Shown here in pieces: positions 56,941-64,000 of a stretch of DNA of 64,000 nucleotides. Both the position numbers and the translations under genes were made by a program. The notes beneath the pieces were generated by a model that saw only the letters and a program-made list of their open reading frames with translations, made no database searches and was not told where the DNA came from. The number at the start of each line of letters is the position of its first letter. Position 1 is the first letter of the stretch. Origin of the DNA: Hysterangium stoloniferum (taxonomy: Eukaryota > Basidiomycota > Agaricomycetes > Hysterangiales > Hysterangiaceae); assembly GCA_015178975.1 (NCBI GenBank), contig WHVD01000041.1:558001-622000 (forward strand), read 5' to 3'.

Positions 56941-58927
56941 GAAAGAGGATTCGACCATTATCTACTGCAAAAGGGATCCCCCAGGTGGATACTCCAGTAT
57001 TGGGATTTCAGCATTACACGTCTACGGACATGTAGGGGACTCCAAAGCATCTAATCCTATTAAAATCAGGTTAGACGCCGGAGCCAATCTTTCCTTAATT
57101 TCGGAGGATTTCTATAAGGAACTAGTGGACTGCCCCAAGCTCAAGCAAGGACTCAAATTACACCTTGTACAGCTTACTGGTAATGCTAAGGTTCTAGGAT
57201 ACGTTAACATCCCCATTTACCTTGAGGACGACACCAGTATGCTCCTTAAATTTACTGCCGAAATGTACGTTGTCTGAGGCATGACTGTCCCAATTCTTCT
57301 TGGTGAGGACTTTCATGTGAACTATGAAATTGGAACACTACGAGACCAGCCATTGGGCTCTAGATTGATTCTGCCAGGGAGGGTGGGGTCTATTCCAGCC
57401 AGTTCCTCCAAGGAGCCACAGCCTTTGGTCTTTTCGATTAGCAAGATCCCTCTTGAGAAACTAGCCAATGACTCACCTTAATTGACTTCCAAACCAGACA
57501 AAGGGGTGCACACTGAAAGAGTCACACAGGCCTTGCAGGATTGTACTATAGAGCCGGAATCAGCTCGACTAGTATTAATTTTTGTTGGTGATCTTATTGG
57601 TGACCAATGGATAATCAAGAGAGTCGTGCTGCAGAATGATGATGGGAGTATACTAGCTGCTCCCACCACTGCTATCTCTAGGGAACACGCCACAATACCT
57701 CTTGCTAGCCCCTCTCTGACACCAAGAATCATTCGACAAGGGGAAACCATTGGATTAATTCACGATGCAAACGAATGGGCCCAGACGCCTAGATCTTCAA
57801 CTGAGAGAGCATCGATGCAGTCAACGGCAACCAAGATCACTCACCTCGTGGAGAGCCTATCGAGAATAGAAGAGGAGCATGTCCTTAATCCTCAACCTTC
57901 TGGACAGCCTCCAGAATGGGAACTCACAGACGATTTCGACCCAGCAGGCCCTAAAATGTCAGAGGTTGCCACCATGGAAACAATCCGAGTGGAGGACCTA
58001 CATAAGTTGGTCAATTTAGGACCTGACATTCCTGCTGATGTCTCCTCCCGCCTAGAGTCAGTACTGACTAAGAATGTTCAAGCCTTTGGAGTAGATGGGC
58101 ATTTAGGACAAGTAGATGTCAAAGTTAATGTCCCGTTGAAAGAAGGTGTGCAACCTATTTCGATGTCAATGTTCCCAACTTCCCCAGCCAATAGGAAGGT
58201 CATCAATGAGCAAATGGATACTTGGTTTCAACAGGGAGTAATCAAACTGTCCAAAAGTCCTTGGGGGGCATCAGCCTTCATTGTCTATTGTAATGGGAAA
58301 CCGAGAGTGGTGATTGACTATAGAAAATTGAATAGCCTCACAGTTCCTGACGAATTCCCATTGCCACGCCAGTCTGAAATCATGCAAGTGCTTTCAGGGT
58401 CCAACATCCTATCTTCCTTCGACGCATTAGCTGGCTTTACCCAACTCAAAATGTTAGAAGAAGATAAACCAAAGACTGCTTTCAGATCCCATCAAGGACT
58501 GTGGCAATTCAGGTGAATGCCCTTTGGACTTTGTAATGGACCCTCTATATTCCAGAGAGTTATGCAAACTGTACTCACACCTTACCTATGGATATTTTGT
58601 CTCATTTATATTGACAACATTGTGATCTTTTCTAAGACATGGGATGATAATTTAGAGTATCTAGATCAAGTTTTACAAGCCATAATTGCAGTGGGAATCA
58701 CTCTCTTGCCCAAAAAATGCTACATTGGGTATAACTCAATTCTATTACTAGGTCATAAGGTGTCTAGACTTGGTTTTTTGACCCACCAAGAGAAGGTCGC
58801 TGCCATACTGGAACTAGCTACACCTTCCAAGATAGCAGATCTTCAACGCTTCCTAGGGATGGTTCTGTACTTTTCAGCTTACATACCATTTATTCCTGGA
58901 TGGTCACTCTGCTCTTTAACCTCTTAA
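56941..58927 (+). pseudogene. Protease and reverse transcriptase of gypsy B
   Basis: The protease-like segment has KIRLDAGANLSLISEDF, with DAG in place of the usual DSG/DTG, then MTVPILLGEDFHVNY. The RT has GVIKLSKSPWGASAFIV, RVVIDYRKLNSLTV, SSFDALAGF (motif A Asp), MPFGLCNGPSIFQRVM, and motif C YIDNIVIF, where the second catalytic Asp is Asn. TGA at 57275 and 58514 and TAA at 57479 split the frame. A one-base shift near 58900 ends it. Confidence 0.85.
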
Positions 58928-59976
58928 AGAAAGGTGTCCGTTGGACTTGGGATTCAGAACATGCCCGAGCTTTTGAAGACATCAAGGTTGCATTGAGTTC
59001 TGCTCCAGTACTCAGACACCCTGCAAGTGGCATGCCTTATCAATTATACACGGACGCTTCAGACTTCGCACTGGGATGTTGTCTTCAACAAATACAGAAA
59101 ATGACGCTCAGGGATCTAAAGGACACTAAAATCTATGCCCAAGCAAGATCAGCCTTCAATCAATCTCGAGATGTGCCCATTTTCATTACTCATTATAAAA
59201 CCAAGGAGCCGGAATTCACTTGGGCAGATTCCTGGGCCTCATATTTTGATGACACCAGTGTCACGGTCGAGCATGTCATTGCATATTGGAGCCACACACT
59301 CAAGAAAGCGGAATGTAATTATTAAGCCATGGAGCGAGAAGCATTAGCTGCTAAGGAGGGGCTAGTCCATTTCCAGCCCTTTATCAAAGGAGAACATATT
59401 GTTTTGATCACTAACCATGCAGTGTTACAATGGGCCAGATCTTACAAGAATACCAATCGTCGACTGGCTGCATGGGGGGCAGTATATGCTGCATACCCCG
59501 GTCTGGAAATCTTACATCGAGTGGGGCAGGTACACAGCAATGTTGACCCACTGTCTAGACTTCCTCGAGTACCTGATTGTGCTAGTCCCATGAGAGACGA
59601 CCTTTTACCAATCATAGTGGACTCTCACAACTGGAATGACAATGAGACATTATGGGAGAACAAACCAGCAGAAAAGGCCATCTTCCTCACTCACCACGAG
59701 TTAGTCGAACCAGTTGGGACAATGGAAGAAGTCCCCCAAACGAAATGGGATTTACACAACCTCCCCAGAAACAATGAAATTGACGAGGCGACCTTTAATC
59801 TCTCGAACCCCCAATTGCTCATAGAAATCAATGAGAATTATGTCAAGAAACTTCATGATGGACATCAGAAAGATCCCACCTTCAGAAATCATTATGCCGC
59901 TGATCCCATTTCCCCAAATATGGTAGCTACCCCCTCGCACTATTTCATCAGCAAGAATAAGCTATTATTCTTTTGA
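58900..59976 (+). pseudogene. RNase H of gypsy B
   Basis: It continues after the frameshift with FNLLKKGVRWTWDSEHARAF, YTDASDFALGCCLQQ (first catalytic Asp), then AECNY followed by TAA (59323) and AMEREALAAKEGL with the conserved Glu. ITNHAVLQWA occupies the usual TDH position, with Asn in place of Asp. It ends in the linker before the integrase zinc finger, at TGA 59974. Confidence 0.82.
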
Positions 59977-61330
59977 GATTTGGACTGGAAAAGTCGAATC
60001 TGCATACCTAGCAGCATGACGTCAACCATACTCAAATTGATCCACGACAACCCCTTTGAAGGAGCTCATGCAGGCGGTCACAAACTTTTTTCACTAATGA
60101 ATGATCGGTTTTTCTGGCCAAGGATGTTGCAGGACTGTGTGGCATGTGCTTGCAGCTATGACATATGCCAGAAAACTAAGGTTGATCATTCTGCTCGACA
60201 GGGAGCTCTTCGACCCACGGATGTACCTTTAAGGCCATTTGAGGTTGTCTCAATGGACCTGATTACCAGATTGCCTTCTTCCACAAAGGGTGCCTACTCA
60301 GCCATCTTTGTCACTGTGGATAAACTCACACGTTTCTTAATTTGTGAGCCCACCACTTCAGATCTATCCACGGAAGGGTTTGCTTGAACCTTTGTGAATA
60401 AAGTAGCTGCTCCTTTTGGCTTACCTTCAAGGATAATCTGTGATTGAGACAAGAGATGGACCTGTAGGTTCTGGAGAGAAGTTTGCAAGGTATACGGAAG
60501 CGCCCTCATGGTATCTTCGTCTCATCATCCTCAAACTGACAGTCAAACAGAGAACACCAATGCCATTGTTGAGCAAATGCTCAGAGTGTACTGTGCCTCT
60601 TCGAAAGAGGAATGGTCCAAATGGACTCAGGTAGTGGCTCATACCTACAATTCAATGGTTCAGAGTTCAACAAGTTACGCACTGGCCTTCTTGCTTATGG
60701 GATACCGAGAGGAATGTCTCACTGCTTAGGAGGGACGACCCCGTGATTCCCAGGGAATTGTCCGATAGCCCTTTAGCTGATCAATGGATTTTAGAATTGG
60801 AAAACCATCGACAGGTGGCATGGGACTCAATTGCATGAGCACAAGAAGTGCAAGCTCACAGCTACAATAAGAAAAGGAGACCGGTGGAAGATATCTCAGA
60901 AGGAGATTATGTCCTAATCAATCCCCATTCCCTCGAGCTTGTTGAAGCCAAAGGACCTGGGAGGATACTTATACAAAGACAAATAGGACTGTTCGAAGTC
61001 TTGGAGAAGATCAATCCTCAAGTCTTTTGACTCCACATTCCTTTGGAATACCAACTACATCCAGTGATCAACCGAGACCATCTTAAAAAGTACCACCTTT
61101 CCCCTAAGGAATTCAGATCAAGGGAACTACTCGAGAATCCACGGGAACTCGATCGTAATGACGAGGAGTACAAAGTAGAAGCTATAGTAGGGCACAAAAA
61201 GCATTGAAATCAACTCCTCTTTCAAGTTCAATGGAAAGGGTATGGACCAGAAGAGGACACCTGGTTAAACGGCAACGACCTTCGTAACGTGCCTGCTCTT
61301 CTCAGAGCTTACAAAACTATTTATCGAATC
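59977..61330 (+). pseudogene. Integrase and chromodomain of gypsy B
   Basis: The zinc-binding region has HDNPFEGAHAGGHK and CVACACSYDICQKTK. The catalytic core has VTVDKLTRF (first Asp), the second Asp in IICD before TGA 60445, and HHPQTDSQTENTNA with the Glu. A frameshift near 60720 precedes the GPY/F-like part (EGDYVLINPHSLEL, LHPVINRDHLKKY). The chromodomain reads NQLLFQVQWKGYGPEEDTW, interrupted just before by TGA 61205. The element ends near 61330. Confidence 0.85.
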
Positions 61331-61439
61331 TAACAATCATTTCACCTGTTCACGACAACAACACTGTTTATTTACTTTAATTCTACTCCTTACTATTCAT
61401 TCCCCTCGGCCTTTCGCCTCAATAACCGGGTGGAGTTTG

Positions 61440-61526
61440 AATTTAATATAAAAACGTAAAACCGCTAAAAGAAATTTTTATCCCCCTATCTCTTCCCTCC
61501 ACGTCAAACTCTCAAACTAGTACACT
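61440..61526 (+). promoter_or_regulatory. TATA-containing promoter of the downstream gene
   Basis: ATATAAAAAC at about 61446 is followed by a pyrimidine-rich initiator-like stretch (CCCCCTATCTCTTCCCTCC, about 61480-61500) and the ATG at 61527. Spacing of about 80 bp from TATA box to ATG is typical of a compact fungal promoter. It lies 115 bp beyond the end of the integrase/chromodomain frame. Confidence 0.6.
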
Positions 61527-64000
61527 ATGTCACAGGACCAACAACCCAAACCCAAATTCCCCAACTTCAAAAGAATACTTCGACCTCAAACGACAGTTTC
61601 TCTTCCCCCACCACCTCGAACAGAAATTGTCGAGCACCTGGGGGGAAGCCTCTTTGTCCACATACCCTACGTGGATGAACCCCATTCCAGAAGCCACGTC
61701 CCAACCTTCTGATACTTGGGGGCTCCCTCAGGAACATGGAGCAAAACCTCCCCACCCCCTCATAGTATCCTCCCTACCACTGAGGAGGAGATCAGGAAGA
61801 AACGGCAGTCCAAGGCTTTCTCCGTGCAGGTGCAGGAGGAATTGAAAACACTCAAGAGGAAGAGGAGAGAGGAGTACTTAGAAGGACAGCGAAAGATGGG
61901 TGCTAGGGATAATTCCCCTCAAAGCAAACACGGCGGGAATGGAGGAGAATGGAAGGAAACAGCAACCCTTCAATCATTGCTCCCCCCCAGGCCATAAATG
62001 GATGGATTTCACTGAGACAGATTGCAGTGATGGAGGTACACCATGTGTTCGGAGCGTAGGACAGAAAAGCAGGAAAGGGAAGGACAGGGTCACCTTCTAT
62101 GATTGGGACAAAGTACGGAGGATCAAGCTACAAAGCATTACATTGCGACATGGGGATGGGGTAACACTACCCCCCAGACCTCCTTCCTGATGTGGGCCTC
62201 AGGAGTGAACCTACCAGATGGGACCCATCGACTTCTCATCCAATTCGGAGGATGACCGATCACGCTACCCCACCTATGACAACAGGTACCTTGGCACTGA
62301 TTGCCACGAAGGGTTTTTACTTCTGGATAACATTCACTTCTTCACGAGTGACCCTAATCAATGACGAAAACTGCCAACTTCCATCAGAGTTTGGAGGGGG
62401 TATCGTCCAGCCGATCCTGCGATGCCGCCCAGCTCCACTCATCTCCCTCCACCTCCATCGGTTTCTTCCACACCTGCACTGCAACACTTTACACCCTTTT
62501 TAGAGCTGCCGGGAGGTCGTGAACCATCCACTGATCCGCCTTCTCTTCCCCCCATACCGTTGCCCCTCCTCCCAGCAGAGTCTCCCCTCATACCACTGCC
62601 TTCACCCACACCCAAGCCCTCTTCAGCACAGCGGCTAACCCCACCCCTCTGCGCATCCCCTGAGCCCATTGTCATCACCCACCCTACCCCAGTGCCAATC
62701 TTCCCTGCAGTGCCGGATGCTTCCCTGGTTCCCCAGCCAGTGCAGAGCCCACCTCCTGTCTCTCCCAGCTCACCTTGCATTTCTCTGGGAAGCCCCATTC
62801 ATCAACCCGATACTACATCGATGGATGTTGATCACCCTGTTCAGGACTTCCCTGCAGCACCTTCTTCAGTCATGGAGGAAGTCCTCGAGGTGTCTCCCCC
62901 AGCCATTGATGTCTTTGAAACCCCCCCCCCCACCATGGAAGTCTTCAAGGACCTTCCCCCAGCTATGGACATCTTCAAGCAGCCTCCCCCCTTAAGCGAG
63001 AAAGTGAAGGGAAAGCGGAAAGCTGATGTTCAGTTGGATGAGCCCCTTGACCCTTTCCTGGCTGATCCCATTTGCTGCCCCCCATCACAGCCGCCCTCTC
63101 CCCCTCACTCTCGGGACATAGCCAACTCAGCTCGTTTCTTACAGACTGGTTGGATGCACGTGTCCATCAACTACCCTTCCAACGTTTTCACAGTGGGATG
63201 CATGTTAATGTGCCTGGGACCAACCTTGCGGCACCCCCTTCTTAAAGGACATGTCCAAGGGTATAGCGGATCTCTCACATTGTCAGATCGCATGGGTACC
63301 TTCTACTTGTGTGTCAATGATCCTAAGGAGCAGCTGCGATTAGTGGAGGATATTGAGTGGGTTGAGCTCTCCATGTTTCGGTCCCTGCTTGTTGACTCCT
63401 CCTGTATCCTTCCTGAGCACGTGCCGATCCACTCGGCTGTCGACCTAGTTGACCTGTTGGAGCATCTGTTGTCGGATTCCGACACCCCGGGAGGACTTCC
63501 CTCTGTTGGAGACATGAGCTGCACACCTCTTCTCGCTCCTGCCCTGCCATCACTACACCCGTGGCCTCCTCTCATCGCTCACCTCACTGACGCCTCTGCT
63601 GACCACATTCGCACCATCATTTTACTTTTATTTTCAAAAAAAAGAAAAAAAACTATTGAAACTTTATTATCTTATCTTCAGTCTACATTTATGGGGCTAT
63701 GCTTCTGCCCAACCTCAGCAATCTCCTTTGGGAGCTCTGCTATCTCCTCAGGAACCCTGTCCTCATCCAAGCCAGGCTCCTCAGAACTCCCAATTTGCGG
63801 TTCTGCATACACATACCCACCATACTCCACCAGGAATGTCCAGAACTCCCCACAGACTCCCAGGAGACTTTTGGCTATGACCCTCTGCACCCAGTTGCTA
63901 TTCTCAAGCAGCTCATTCTGGGCCTCTATGCCCACCACTATCCACCCCAGGACCTCCTCCAAGCCTCCCAGACTATCTGTACTGCCCGTGTCCCATGCCA
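61527..64000 (+). pseudogene. Proline-rich accessory gene downstream of gypsy B, open to window end
   Basis: The first part (61527 to about 61980) starts MSQDQQPKPKFPNFKRILRP and holds a charged helix, EELKTLKRKRREEYLEGQ. It is interrupted by TGA at 61710. Near 61980 the reading moves to another frame, by an intron or an indel, and continues with CSPPGHKWMDFTETDCSDGG and RVTFYDWDKVRRIKL. TGA at 62188, 62206 and 62362 interrupt it. From 62365 to the window end the frame stays open for 545 codons: a long Pro-rich linker, KVKGKRKADVQLDEP, then an apparently folded part (TGWMHVSINYPSNVFTVGCM, DIEWVELSMFRSLLV, AVDLVDLLEHLLSD). I do not recognise a family. It may be the element's own third ORF or a host gene. 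Every stop could derive from CGA. Confidence 0.55.

Larger units (their letters stand above)
54769..61330 (+). mobile_element. Gypsy chromovirus B, nearly full-length coding region, decayed
   Basis: The order is gag (54769-56940), protease, RT, RNase H, integrase and chromodomain, all on the plus strand. It is broken by eleven TGA codons (55683, 55779, 56637, 57275, 58514, 59974, 60385, 60445, 60836, 61028, 61205), TAA at 57479 and 59323, TAG at 60727, and frameshifts near 58900 and 60720. Gag and pol lie in different frames and overlap at 56858-56940, with pol in the -1 frame. Sequence unlike family 1 shows it is a separate lineage. No flanking LTRs were identified. Confidence 0.85.

Noticed and set aside
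58590-58640. YIDN as a functional variant of the RT YIDD box
   Set aside because: The second Asp is required for catalysis, and the change fits a G-to-A decay mutation in a frame already full of stops.
55683-61207. TGA codons read as selenocysteine or an alternative genetic code
   Set aside because: Intact paralogues have CGA at verified positions, the TGA codons sit in decayed elements with mutated catalytic residues, and the intact NLR, OYE and DIRS genes do not use internal TGA.
41120-61330. RIP in the strict Neurospora sense
   Set aside because: The changes seen between paralogues are at CpG rather than preferentially CpA, and many CpA sites are untouched in the same copies.

Overview
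The window looks like a transposon-dense, intron-rich piece of a filamentous fungal nuclear genome, most likely a basidiomycete (Agaricomycetes). The reasons are short GT-AG introns of about 50-60 bp, an N-terminal hydrolase / NB-ARC / TPR receptor family of the fungal NLR type, chromodomain Ty3/gypsy elements, a DIRS-like reverse transcriptase, and widespread CpG-to-TpG decay. There is no bacterial organisation: no operons, no rRNA and no CRISPR. Species is not determinable from the sequence alone.

Host genes are few. Three members of one NLR-like family dominate. Copy 1 (1-1899, minus) runs off the left edge. Copy 2 (27187-31302, minus) is a heavily broken pseudogene. Copy 3 (35215-39924, plus) is intact by a seven-exon model that closes exactly in frame (1459 codons): serine-hydrolase-like domain, NB-ARC, then 15 full 42-residue TPRs. 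Copies 2 and 3 lie head to head, and the spacer between them is itself an imperfect palindrome. The copy 1 segment (1 to about 5755) is a direct paralogue of about 30090-35170, but its right-hand receptor is missing. Next to that breakpoint lie a probable secreted-protein relic (5822-6300) and an intact Old Yellow Enzyme-type reductase (6883-8421, minus).

The rest is layered mobile DNA. From left to right: an LTR fragment; a DIRS-like element with a complete 779-codon RT-RNase H (10613-14120); a solo LTR with a nested insertion (14799-16212); a Tc1/mariner relic split by a solo LTR (16443-17805); an old gag fragment; a dispersed repeat X; a gypsy element lacking RT but carrying an antisense accessory gene (21702-27186); a solo LTR inside the NLR pseudogene; a young gag-only LTR element inside repeat X (40362-43059); a TPR fragment; gypsy elements C and D nested in series (45880-51850); a 19-bp minisatellite; and a long decayed chromodomain gypsy element B (about 54769-61330) followed by a proline-rich gene open to the window end. 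Five-base target duplications and one paralogous empty site allow several insertions to be defined to the base.

Cross-cutting signals are: (i) nearly all nonsense codons look like CGA to TGA, and all six differences between the two 720-bp LTRs of the youngest element are CpG transitions, which points to cytosine methylation followed by deamination; (ii) two unrelated LTR families carry an 11-nt primer-binding site complementary to a sequence about 30 bp downstream of a TATA-like box in their own LTR, the signature of Tf1/sushi-type self-priming.
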